A DNA stretch of 64,000 nt from Ruegeria sp. HKCCSA071 (GTDB taxonomy: Bacteria; Pseudomonadota; Alphaproteobacteria; Rhodobacterales; Rhodobacteraceae). Below are positions 7,876 to 15,312 of the stretch, one piece after another (the first letter of the stretch is position 1; every line of letters begins with the position of its first letter). A program made the position numbers and the translations under genes. The notes beneath the pieces were generated by a model. It was not told where the DNA came from, ran no database searches, and saw only the letters and a program-made list of their open reading frames with translations. The stretch is taken from assembly GCF_017872555.1 (NCBI RefSeq), contig NZ_JAEDOX010000001.1, forward strand, positions 248,001 through 312,000, written 5' to 3'.

Positions 7876-8958
7876 ATGGATCGTCGTTCATTTCTGAAAA
7901 AATCCGCGCTGGGCGGCTCGGCAGCTGCAGCAACCGCTCTGGCGGCTCCGGCCTATGCGCAGGGACAGCGCACACTGACCATGGTGACCTCGTGGGGTCG
8001 TGGTCTGGCTGGCGTGTTTGACAGTGCGCAGCGTTGTGCCGACAGCATCAACGCGATGTCGGATGGCAGCCTGAATGTCGAGATCAAAGCGGCAGGAGAA
8101 CTGGTTGGCGCGTTCGAGGTGTTTGACGCGGTTTCGTCCGGTCAGGCCGACATGTATCACGCCGCTGACTATTACTTTGTCGGTCAGCACCCGGGCTATG
8201 CGTTCTTTACGGCCGTACCCTTCGGCATGACCGCGCAGGAACTGGTGAACTGGTACTATCATGACGGCGGTATGGAGCTGCATGATGAGCTGGGCGAAAT
8301 CTTTGGCCTGAAGTCCTTCTTGGCCGGTAACACCGGTGCGCAGGCGGGCGGCTGGTTCTCGAAAGAGATCAACAGCCCCGAAGACTTCAATGGTCTGAAG
8401 TTCCGTATGCCCGGTCTGGGCGGTAAAGCACTGGGCAAACTGGGCGCGTCCGTTCAGAACATCCCCGGTTCTGAAGTGTATCAGGCGCTGTCGTCCGGCG
8501 CGATTGACGGAACCGAGTGGATCGGACCCTGGGCCGATGAAAAAGCGGGCTTCCAGGAAATCACCAAGACCTACTACACCGCGGGCTTCCACGAGCCGGG
8601 CGCAGGTCTGTCGCTGGCAACCAACCGCGACGTGTTCAATGAACTGACCCCGGCCCAGCAGAAGATCATCGAGATCGCTGCCGCAGAAGCACACCAGTGG
8701 AACCTGGCGCAGTTCCTAGCCAACAATGGTGCAGCGCTGCAGCGCCTGCAGGCCGGTGGCGTCAAGGTCCTGGAATTCCCCGACAGTGTCTGGGATGCGT
8801 TCGGCAAGGCCAGCCAGGAAGTTCTGGACGAGAACATGAGCGATGAGCTGTTCAAGAAGATCCACGACAGCGCGATGTCGTCGATGGCGGCTTCGTCGGC
8901 ATGGAACAACCTGTCGTCGGGTGTCTACACCGCACAGCGTGACCGTGTTCGCGGCTAA
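7876..8958 (+). CDS. dctP: TRAP transporter substrate-binding protein (DctP family)
   Basis: This 360-residue periplasmic receptor delivers substrate to the DctQM permease. It begins with a twin-arginine signal (DRRSFLKKSALGG...AYAQ), so it is probably exported folded. Features shared with TakP-type receptors of 2-oxo and hydroxy acids include FRMPGLGGKAL, whose Arg in that family grips the substrate carboxylate, and AIDGTEWIGPW. I infer a small monocarboxylate as substrate; the exact one cannot be read from sequence. The ATG at 7876 has a GGGGAGGA ribosome site; upstream in-frame ATGs lack one. First gene of dctPQM. Confidence 0.9.
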   Translation: MDRRSFLKKSALGGSAAAATALAAPAYAQGQRTLTMVTSWGRGLAGVFDSAQRCADSINAMSDGSLNVEIKAAGELVGAFEVFDAVSSGQADMYHAADYYFVGQHPGYAFFTAVPFGMTAQELVNWYYHDGGMELHDELGEIFGLKSFLAGNTGAQAGGWFSKEINSPEDFNGLKFRMPGLGGKALGKLGASVQNIPGSEVYQALSSGAIDGTEWIGPWADEKAGFQEITKTYYTAGFHEPGAGLSLATNRDVFNELTPAQQKIIEIAAAEAHQWNLAQFLANNGAALQRLQAGGVKVLEFPDSVWDAFGKASQEVLDENMSDELFKKIHDSAMSSMAASSAWNNLSSGVYTAQRDRVRG

Positions 8959-8984
8959 GCCTTCCTGATCAAAGGAAAAACGGT

Positions 8985-9005
8985 TTCCCCGCGCCTTGCG
9001 GGGAA
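8985..9005 (+). promoter_or_regulatory. Stem-loop between dctP and dctQ
   Basis: TTCCCCGC and GCGGGGAA pair perfectly around a five-base loop, 26 bases after the dctP stop and 75 bases before dctQ. No U-run follows. Similar intercistronic hairpins in TRAP and ABC operons protect or end the upstream binding-protein mRNA, giving more binding protein than permease. That role here is inferred. Confidence 0.6.
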
Positions 9006-9080
9006 GCCTTTCCCGTTGCGTGAAGGGACTTGGGCAAGCCACAATATGCCTGCGCGCAACTGAGACGACCTGGGGACAAC

Positions 9081-10007
9081 ATGCAGGACGAAAACGGTAT
9101 CTCGTTCTTCGGCGCCCTGTGGAATGGACTGGTCTGGTTCATTCAGAACATTGCCGAAGCCTTCTATAATTTCGGATATGCGGTCACGCATCCGCAGCTC
9201 TGGCTGGACTGGTCTGACAAGGCGTCGATCATGCGCTTTGTCTATTACGGCGGCTCGGTCGAGTTCTTCTTTGTGGTGTTCACCTTCTTTTTGGTTCTGA
9301 CAGCCGTCGGGTTGTATTACCGGAACTTCATGTGGGCCATCGTGCGCGGCCTGGAAGGTTTTGCAAACACCACCGGGCGGTTCTTTGCCTGGGCGGGTCT
9401 GCTGATGGTGATTCAGCAGATCGTCATCGTATTCATGCAACGGGTCTTTACCCGTCCTGATATGTCCTTCGGTCTGGGAATACCGTTCCAGATGGATATC
9501 AGCTGGTTCGCGGAAGAGCTGAAACTGTATAACGCCATGGTTGTTTGTCTGTGTTGTACCTACACATTTGTGCAGGGCGGGCATGTGCGCGTTGATCTGA
9601 TCTATGCCGGTATCAGCCACCGCGCCAAGCGTGTGGTCGATATGTGCGGTGCGTTGCTGTTCATGATGCCAATGGCGGTGCTGACCTGGATGTACGGCTG
9701 GTTCTTCCTGTGGCGTCACCTGATCGTGCCGAACCCTTCGGCCAGTGACGCGCTGGACCGTCTGGTGGCCAAGTCCCGCGCCTTGCGCTGGAACGTGGAA
9801 ACCATCGGGTTCAGCCCCAACGGGTTCAATGCCTACTTCCTGTTCAAGATCCTTCTGGTGGCGTTTGCGGCCATGGTGTTCCTGCACGCCATCGCGTTTT
9901 TGTACCGGTCGTATCTGGAATACGTGGAAGGACCGGACAGCGTTGGAAAATACCTCGACAAGGACAGCCTTGGTGAGGGCGAAGAAGCCTATGAAGGCGC
10001 GCATTAA
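9081..10007 (+). CDS. dctQ: TRAP transporter small permease (DctQ family)
   Basis: The 308-residue inner-membrane protein has an amphipathic N-terminus and at least four hydrophobic segments (near residues 54-75, 97-120, 150-170 and 197-217), plus a C-terminal pair of segments. It is longer than the roughly 170-residue DctQ of C4-dicarboxylate systems, as usual for the mannitol/chloroaromatic-type TRAP group. The ATG at 9081 is preferred over an upstream GTG/ATG because of a GGGGAC ribosome site. It lies between dctP and dctM in the same orientation. Confidence 0.87.
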   Translation: MQDENGISFFGALWNGLVWFIQNIAEAFYNFGYAVTHPQLWLDWSDKASIMRFVYYGGSVEFFFVVFTFFLVLTAVGLYYRNFMWAIVRGLEGFANTTGRFFAWAGLLMVIQQIVIVFMQRVFTRPDMSFGLGIPFQMDISWFAEELKLYNAMVVCLCCTYTFVQGGHVRVDLIYAGISHRAKRVVDMCGALLFMMPMAVLTWMYGWFFLWRHLIVPNPSASDALDRLVAKSRALRWNVETIGFSPNGFNAYFLFKILLVAFAAMVFLHAIAFLYRSYLEYVEGPDSVGKYLDKDSLGEGEEAYEGAH

Positions 10008-10024
10008 GGGCGGAGACAAAGACA

Positions 10025-12379
10025 ATGCTATTCGGACTTGATGGCGTCGAGATAGGCCTCATTATCGTATTCTTTTGCCTTTTCGGGGGCATTCTTTCCG
10101 GCTTTCCGGTGGCTTTTGCCATCGGCGGGGCAGGGATCATATCCTTTGGCATCATCGCCGCGCTGGACAGCGCGGGGTTGCTGATCCACCAGGCGATTGA
10201 CGTCGGATCGCAAAGTTATCGGGACCTTGTGAACTCCGGGATCAAGCCGGACACCATATCCGTGTTCCGATACCCGGATTTGCCAAGGCTCGCCGAACCG
10301 GTTTTTGCCTCGGGCTGGGAAACCGCGCTGGACCGGAACGTGTCGTTCATCGTGAACCGCATGAACGAGCGCGTGCTGGCCGGGCAATCCATCGAGACCC
10401 TTCTGGCCGTGCTCATGTTCGTTCTGATGGGCATCACGCTGGAGCGGTCAAAGATTGCCAACGATCTTCTGACCACAATGGCGCGGGTTTTTGGCCCGCT
10501 TCCGGGTGGTCTGGCCGTGTCGATTGTGGTTGTGGGGGCGTTCCTTGCGGCTTCGACCGGTATCGTTGGCGCGACCGTTGTGACGATGGGCCTGTTGGCG
10601 CTTCCAACCATGTTGCGCAACAACTATTCGCCGGAACTGGCGACCGGTGTGATCGCGGCATCGGGCACCTTGGGGCAAATCATTCCACCGTCGATCGTGA
10701 TCGTCCTGCTGGGCACATTGGCGGGGGATCTGTATTCGACAGCGCAGGAAACCCGGGCTGTTGAAGCCGGTTGTACCGACGCGCTGACCTATCTGGGTGA
10801 GCCTGCGGTTGTCTCGGTCGGGACGTTGTTCCAGGCTGCGCTGCTGCCGGGGATCATGCTCGCGCTGCTCTACGCGCTCTACGCCTTTGGCTATGCGCTG
10901 CTGAACCCGCACAAGGCGCCTGCAGTGGCTGTGTCCGGTGGCTCCGGGGAACCCATAACGCGGTCAGAAGGCCTGACATGGTTGCTGGGTGCGCCGGTTG
11001 CCCTGATCGTCGGTGCGGTCCTTCTGGGCAATGTCGGTGTGATCGGAAGCCAGAATATCTCGGTCTCGGCCTTTTCGGATATTGGCGAGGGTGCGTCGTT
11101 GCGGACCAACGTGTCGGCAGAGTGCAAGGCGTCGATGATCGATCTGCACGGGCAGGTTGCCTGGGATCAGGCTGTTGCCGAGCAGGAGGCAATTGATGCC
11201 GCTGGCGGCACAGCCGAAGCGCATCGCCTGACAGAAGAGGAACTGGCGGCCGAACAGCAAAAAAGGATTGCCGATGCGGCGCCGATCGGCACCGGAGTGG
11301 CGGTAACCCTTGTTCTGCTGGGTCTGACCCTGGTTCTGGGCCGTGGTATCGCACCGTCGCGGTCACCGCAGCCGCTGATCCTTGGCGCGATCGGGTTGTT
11401 GCTGATGGCATTGGTCGACATCTTGATGATATCGCCGACCACATCCTCTGGCCTGACATTCGTGCTGCTCGCCCTGCCGTTCGCGCTGGCCATGTATGGC
11501 TGCAAAGAGGCTGCAGCCCGCTGTGCCACAAACGATCTGATCCGTGTGGTCTTTCCTCCACTTGTTCTGATCATCGCGGTGCTGGGCTCGATCCTGGGTG
11601 GTGTCACCAATCCGACACCGGCGGCTGCGCTGGGTGCGGGTGGCGCGATCATGCTGGCAGCCTATCGCAAGCTGCAGGATCAAGGCCGCTCGGGCAAAGT
11701 GGTCATCTGGTCGACCTTCGCCGTTGTCATTGCATTGCTGATGGGGGTCAACTTTGACCTGCGTATCAATCAAGGCAGTGTGACGGTAGAAACCTGGATC
11801 GCCTTCATCATTGCCTATGCGGCTTACCTGTACGCCCTGTTCGGGCTGTTGTACGGATGCTGGGTGCTCTATTCCAGCGGTGTATTGACCCCGGTGGTGC
11901 GCGAGACGGCCAAGGTGACCTCGATGGTGTTCACCATCCTGATCGGATCGCAGTTGCTGAACCTCGTGGTGATTTCATTCGGAGGGGAGCATTATATCCA
12001 GCAATTCCTGAAGAGCTTTGACAACGAGTTCACGGTTTTCCTGATCGTGATGCTGGTGCTGTTCATTCTGGGGTTCGTGCTGGATTTCCTTGAGATCATC
12101 TACATCGTGATCCCTATCGTGGGCCCTGTGATCTATGGCGGCTCTTTCGATCCGAAATGGGTCACAATCATGGTGGCGGTGAACCTTCAGACGTCCTTCC
12201 TGACGCCACCTTTCGGGTTTGCGTTGTTCTACTTGCGGGGGGTTGCGCCGAAAGAGGTCACAACAGGTCATATTTATCGCGGGATCGTTCCGTTTGTTCT
12301 GATCCAGGTGATGGGGATCGCGATCTTGTGGTTCTTCCCGACGATTGTCACGATCGTTCCGGACCTGATGCCAAACTGA
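10025..12379 (+). CDS. dctM: TRAP transporter large permease (DctM family)
   Basis: This 784-residue polytopic protein is the sodium-coupled transport subunit. It is much longer than canonical 430-residue DctM because the family has extra segments: an insert at about residues 50-130 and a hydrophilic loop at about 340-420 rich in Glu, Ala and Gln. Conserved features include GFPVAFAIGGAG at the start, GIVGATVVTMGLLALP, and ASGTLGQIIPPSIVIVLLG, the re-entrant hairpin region. It starts 17 bases after dctQ and ends just before a strong terminator, so the operon is dctPQM only. Confidence 0.9.
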   Translation: MLFGLDGVEIGLIIVFFCLFGGILSGFPVAFAIGGAGIISFGIIAALDSAGLLIHQAIDVGSQSYRDLVNSGIKPDTISVFRYPDLPRLAEPVFASGWETALDRNVSFIVNRMNERVLAGQSIETLLAVLMFVLMGITLERSKIANDLLTTMARVFGPLPGGLAVSIVVVGAFLAASTGIVGATVVTMGLLALPTMLRNNYSPELATGVIAASGTLGQIIPPSIVIVLLGTLAGDLYSTAQETRAVEAGCTDALTYLGEPAVVSVGTLFQAALLPGIMLALLYALYAFGYALLNPHKAPAVAVSGGSGEPITRSEGLTWLLGAPVALIVGAVLLGNVGVIGSQNISVSAFSDIGEGASLRTNVSAECKASMIDLHGQVAWDQAVAEQEAIDAAGGTAEAHRLTEEELAAEQQKRIADAAPIGTGVAVTLVLLGLTLVLGRGIAPSRSPQPLILGAIGLLLMALVDILMISPTTSSGLTFVLLALPFALAMYGCKEAAARCATNDLIRVVFPPLVLIIAVLGSILGGVTNPTPAAALGAGGAIMLAAYRKLQDQGRSGKVVIWSTFAVVIALLMGVNFDLRINQGSVTVETWIAFIIAYAAYLYALFGLLYGCWVLYSSGVLTPVVRETAKVTSMVFTILIGSQLLNLVVISFGGEHYIQQFLKSFDNEFTVFLIVMLVLFILGFVLDFLEIIYIVIPIVGPVIYGGSFDPKWVTIMVAVNLQTSFLTPPFGFALFYLRGVAPKEVTTGHIYRGIVPFVLIQVMGIAILWFFPTIVTIVPDLMPN

Positions 12380-12402
12380 TCCGATCCGGAAGGGAATATT
12401 GC

Positions 12403-12430
12403 AAAGGGGGCCGGTTGGCCCCCTTTTCTG
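12403..12430 (+). terminator. Intrinsic terminator of dctPQM
   Basis: A perfect 10-bp stem (AAAGGGGGCC and GGCCCCCTTT) with a GGTT loop is followed by a T-rich tract. It lies 23 bases after the dctM stop codon. Confidence 0.85.
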
Positions 12431-12442
12431 TTTGTTTCGGGC

Positions 12443-12506
12443 AAGGGGCCAGCCCCTTCTTGGCCTGCGGCCAATTCATCCCCGGGATATTTTCGGCCAG
12501 ATGAAG
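12443..12506 (+). repeat. Bipartite 3'-end repeat, copy A
   Basis: Two GC-rich stem-loops (12443-12458, arms AAGGGG/CCCCTT; 12460-12474, arms TTGGCC/GGCCAA) are followed by the core GGGATATTTT, then CGGCCAGATGAAG (12484-12506). The same core occurs near 20160, 28740 and 28880, each also next to a stem-loop. This copy lies after the dctM terminator and abuts the end of the convergent VOC gene. Confidence 0.7.
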
Positions 12507-12513
12507 ATACGGA

Positions 12514-12903
12514 TCAGGTGAACTGGATCAGGTCCCAGCGATTGCCGAAGGGATCACGCCAGACTGCGACAATGCCATAAGGTTCGTGACGGGGTTCTTC
12601 TTCGAAGTGGATATCCCTTGCGCGCATGTTCGCATGGTCGCGGTAGAAATCATCGGTTTGTAGGAAGAACCCGACGCGTCCGCCGGTCTGGTTGCCAATG
12701 GCGGCGGTTTGTTCGGGTCCGTCAGCCTTTGCCAGAAGAAGGCAGCCGTTATCCGAACCGGGAGGCGCGACCAGAACCCAGCGCTTGCCATTGCCGAGGT
12801 CGATGTCCTTGATAAGTTCGAAGCAGAGCGTCTTTGTATAAAACAAGATGGCGTCGTCGTAATCCGGCACCACGAGGGTGACGGCATGCAGGCTTTGTTT
12901 CAT
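12514..12903 (-). CDS. VOC-family protein
   Basis: This 129-residue protein has the vicinal oxygen chelate fold, with VTLVVPDYDDAILFYTKTLCFEL at the start and FGNRWDLIQF at the end, similar to glyoxalase-like proteins related to PhnB and BRP. The ATG at 12903 fits the family start; a much longer open frame upstream runs into bpt and is spurious. It starts 7 bases after the bpt stop and is likely co-transcribed. The reaction is unknown. Confidence 0.8.
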   Translation of the reverse strand: MKQSLHAVTLVVPDYDDAILFYTKTLCFELIKDIDLGNGKRWVLVAPPGSDNGCLLLAKADGPEQTAAIGNQTGGRVGFFLQTDDFYRDHANMRARDIHFEEEPRHEPYGIVAVWRDPFGNRWDLIQFT

Positions 12904-12910
12904 CGCGCGG

Positions 12911-13735
12911 TCAGCCTTTGGTCGGATGCCGGTCAGGGAGCTGGATATTGGCGACCTGTTCGGCGATTGGTGGCGCCGATAAGGGGTGATGCGATGTGCC
13001 GGTATAGGCATCCGGATCGCTGATCTTTTGCCAGCCCCCCTGTATATAGGCCTCAAGTCCTGAAAACTTGGCTTTGTAGCCCATCTTGGGACTGCCGGGG
13101 ACCCAGTACCCCAGATAGATATAGGGCAGGCCCGCCTCACGTGCGATGTCGATGTGGTCGAGGATCATGTAGGTGCCGAGTGAGTTTTGCGGCTGTTCCG
13201 GGTCGTAGAAGGAATAGACCATACTTAGACCGTCATCGAGCACATCGGTCAGGCTGACGGCGATCAACTCGCCCGTTTCAGGATCGGCGTATTCCACAAC
13301 GCGGCTGCGGATCGGTGTTTCCTCGATCATCGCGGCGAATTCGAAAACATCCATGTCAGCCATGCCGCCATCGGCGTGACGGGTGTCAAGATAACGGCGG
13401 AACAGCTCGTATTGCTCGTCCGTGGCCCATGGCGAGGTTGCGCGGCGTTCCAGGTATCCGTTCCGCTTTGCCGCGCGTTTCTGGCTTTTGGTCGGTTGGA
13501 AGGCTGACACATCGATCCGGGCTGACAGGCAGGCGGCGCAATCCGTACACGAAGGCCGGTAGAGCACATTCTGAGACCGGCGAAATCCTTGTTGAGACAG
13601 GGAATTGTTCAGCTGTTCAGCCCCTTCGCCTTGCAGGGCGGTGAACAGTTTACGTTCCATCCTGCCGCCAAGATAAGGGCAAGGCTGCGGTGCCGTGACA
13701 TAGAATTGTGGCGCAATTGGCAGCGTATGTCGCAT
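12911..13735 (-). CDS. bpt: Aspartate/glutamate leucyltransferase (Bpt)
   Basis: Bpt transfers leucine from Leu-tRNA to proteins that begin with Asp or Glu, sending them to ClpS/ClpAP in the bacterial N-degron pathway. The 274-residue protein has both ATE domains: the N-terminal cysteine motif [13 protein letters not shown] with the later CTDCAAC, and the C-terminal GNAT-like half ([49 protein letters not shown]). The ATG at 13735 matches the usual start ([12 protein letters not shown]). It is the first gene of a small operon with the VOC gene. Confidence 0.93.
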   Translation of the reverse strand: MRHTLPIAPQFYVTAPQPCPYLGGRMERKLFTALQGEGAEQLNNSLSQQGFRRSQNVLYRPSCTDCAACLSARIDVSAFQPTKSQKRAAKRNGYLERRATSPWATDEQYELFRRYLDTRHADGGMADMDVFEFAAMIEETPIRSRVVEYADPETGELIAVSLTDVLDDGLSMVYSFYDPEQPQNSLGTYMILDHIDIAREAGLPYIYLGYWVPGSPKMGYKAKFSGLEAYIQGGWQKISDPDAYTGTSHHPLSAPPIAEQVANIQLPDRHPTKG

Positions 13736-13810
13736 GAAATCCCCATCCAGCCTCGGGAGGGATGATAGCAACCGTTCCCGAGACCGCCAAGTGTTTCACG
13801 CAACCTTGGG

Positions 13811-14242
13811 TCAGGCCCGTTGATTGATCATGACGGTGCCCAGAAAACTGTCGGTCAGACCCTGGCCACGGGCGCTGGTCATCATCATGATGACCGAGAT
13901 GATCTGGACCACGGGAAAGGCCATGCTGACGAAATAGCCCGCAGTATGGGCAAGCGCCTTGCCCAGATCCATTCGTTCTCCGAACGCGTCGCGCAGCTCG
14001 ATCCCCATAAATCGCATTCCCAGCGTGGCAGAGCCGTTGGCGATGGTCACCACCCGGTAGACGAAACTAACGACGGCGTAGATCAGGGCCAGGAAAAACA
14101 GACCCAGAAACGCAGTAAAGAGGATTGCCACCGTGCAAAGCAGCGAAATGAAGGCGATATCGAACAGCCAGGCGACGAAGCGTTTGGTTGTCACGGAACG
14201 ATAGAAATCGGGTTGGGTGTCGGGGTCGGGCAGATGGTTCAT
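13811..14242 (-). CDS. RDD-family membrane protein
   Basis: This 143-residue protein has an RDD domain: an N-terminal Arg near residue 19 (KRFVAWLFDIAF), a hydrophobic segment with FD, a second around residues 40-75, and an Asp-rich turn before the last segment (ELRDAFGERMDLGKALAHTAGY). Two or three membrane helices are predicted. RDD proteins are small membrane proteins of mostly unknown role, some linked to ion exchange. The ATG at 14242 fits the family; the longer open frame upstream overlaps DUF2852. It follows the DUF2852 gene by 66 bases on the same strand. Confidence 0.82.
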   Translation of the reverse strand: MNHLPDPDTQPDFYRSVTTKRFVAWLFDIAFISLLCTVAILFTAFLGLFFLALIYAVVSFVYRVVTIANGSATLGMRFMGIELRDAFGERMDLGKALAHTAGYFVSMAFPVVQIISVIMMMTSARGQGLTDSFLGTVMINQRA

Positions 14243-14308
14243 TCGATGGGTCCGAAAAACTGGGGTAGGGGTACCCTGTCCCGAAACACCGGGGCAGGGC
14301 AAGGTCAA

Positions 14309-14731
14309 TCAGGCGGGCTCGCCCTTGCCGTCTTCGTCATGGTTCTCGCGGGCGCGTTCATCCATGAATTGGTCGAATTCGGCCTTGTCCTTGGCGTCAC
14401 GCAGGCGACGCAGGAAGGCTTCGAAATCCTGTTGTTCACGTTCCAAGCGGGCCAGGGTATCTGCTTTGTAGGCGTCAAAGGCGCTGTTGCCCGAGGGTTT
14501 CATTGCGCTCATGTGGCTGTGCCAGGATTTACGACGGTTGCAGGATTTGCTGAACATGCGTTTGCTCCAGATCATATAGGCCAGTAGGGCAAGGCCAACG
14601 GGCCAGAAGAAGATGAAACCAAGAACCATGGCGGCGATCCAGGCCCCTTTGCCTTTGTCATCCAGCCAGGCTTCGGTTCGGTAAAGCCATCCCGGATTCG
14701 CGGGGACGGCGGGGTCGGACAGTGCGGTCAT
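14309..14731 (-). CDS. DUF2852 membrane protein
   Basis: The 140-residue protein matches the alphaproteobacterial DUF2852 pattern: an N-terminal hydrophobic stretch at about residues 30-55 (GAWIAAMVLGFIFFWPVGLALLAYMIW), a basic patch with a Cys, then a Glu/Arg/Lys-rich helical C-terminus likely to form a coiled coil (about 90-130). The function is unknown. Its start lies 20 bases from a 17-bp palindrome shared with the divergent DUF4440 gene's upstream region, suggesting a common regulator. Confidence 0.85.
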   Translation of the reverse strand: MTALSDPAVPANPGWLYRTEAWLDDKGKGAWIAAMVLGFIFFWPVGLALLAYMIWSKRMFSKSCNRRKSWHSHMSAMKPSGNSAFDAYKADTLARLEREQQDFEAFLRRLRDAKDKAEFDQFMDERARENHDEDGKGEPA

Positions 14732-14750
14732 TTGAGCTCTCCAGGGTTGA

Positions 14751-14767
14751 TGTAAACTCTATTCACA
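14751..14767. promoter_or_regulatory. Palindrome 1 of a pair (TGTAAA-N5-TTCACA)
   Basis: TGTAAACTCTATTCACA is an imperfect 17-bp dyad located 20 bases upstream of the DUF2852 start. Its inverted relative is palindrome 2 at 14809-14825. The two share ATGTAAA at one end and TTCACATT at the other. Confidence 0.5.
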
Positions 14768-14808
14768 TTGCATAGATGGGGTACCGTTTGGACGGGCGCA
14801 AGGGGTAA

Positions 14809-14825
14809 TGTGAAAAAGATTTACA
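14809..14825. promoter_or_regulatory. Palindrome 2 of a pair (TGTGAA-N5-TTTACA)
   Basis: TGTGAAAAAGATTTACA is the same dyad in opposite orientation, centred 58 bp from palindrome 1 and about 55 bases upstream of the DUF4440 start. TTGCATA-like sequence flanks both copies. They probably bind one dimeric regulator that controls both divergent genes. Confidence 0.5.
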
Positions 14826-14879
14826 TTATGCAATCCGGTTGACGTTTCAGGAACTGGCTCGCAGGGTCGGAGTATGGAT

Positions 14880-15263
14880 ATGACGGACAACAAAGCTGCC
14901 CCTGCACTAAAGGACATACTTGAACTGGAAACACAGGTCTGGGTGGCGCTGGTTGAAGGTAATGCAAGCGCCGACCGCGCCTTGCTGAGCGCGGATTTTC
15001 TGGGCGTTTATCCCACGGGGTTTGCCAATCGGGACGATCACGTCGGGCAATTTGCAGATGCGCCAACGATGGCCGAGTTTGATCTGAGTGACGCCCGGTT
15101 ACGCATTTTGACCCCGGATATCGTCTTGTTGTCATACCGCGCCGATTACCTACGCCCGGGCGCAGATCGGCGCGAGGCAATGCTGATTTCATCTTTGTGG
15201 GAAAGAAGAAACGACGTATGGATCAACAGCTTCAGTCAGGATACGCCGGTTCAGGAAACCTAA
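14880..15263 (+). CDS. NTF2-like protein of the DUF4440 type
   Basis: This 127-residue protein has a small alpha+beta fold like nuclear transport factor 2/DUF4440, with an N-terminal helix LELETQVWVALVEGN, the loop LLSADFLGVYPTG, and the final strands RREAMLISSLWERRNDVWINSFSQDTP. Such proteins include ketosteroid-isomerase-like enzymes and small-molecule binders; the role here is unknown. The ATG at 14880 has better ribosome-site spacing (CGGAG, about 8 bases) than the ATG at 14874. It lies alone between a divergent gene and glnE. Confidence 0.7.
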   Translation: MTDNKAAPALKDILELETQVWVALVEGNASADRALLSADFLGVYPTGFANRDDHVGQFADAPTMAEFDLSDARLRILTPDIVLLSYRADYLRPGADRREAMLISSLWERRNDVWINSFSQDTPVQET

Positions 15264-15312
15264 TCAGAATGCCCCATTGACGATTGCGCCCCGCAATGCG
15301 CAGGGTGCGCGC

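Noticed and set aside
8955..10025. 356-codon frame antisense to dctQ
   Set aside because: His- and Gln-rich composition typical of a shadow of membrane-protein codons.
12904..13140. N-terminal extension of the VOC gene
   Set aside because: It runs inside bpt in another frame; the VOC fold starts at 12903.
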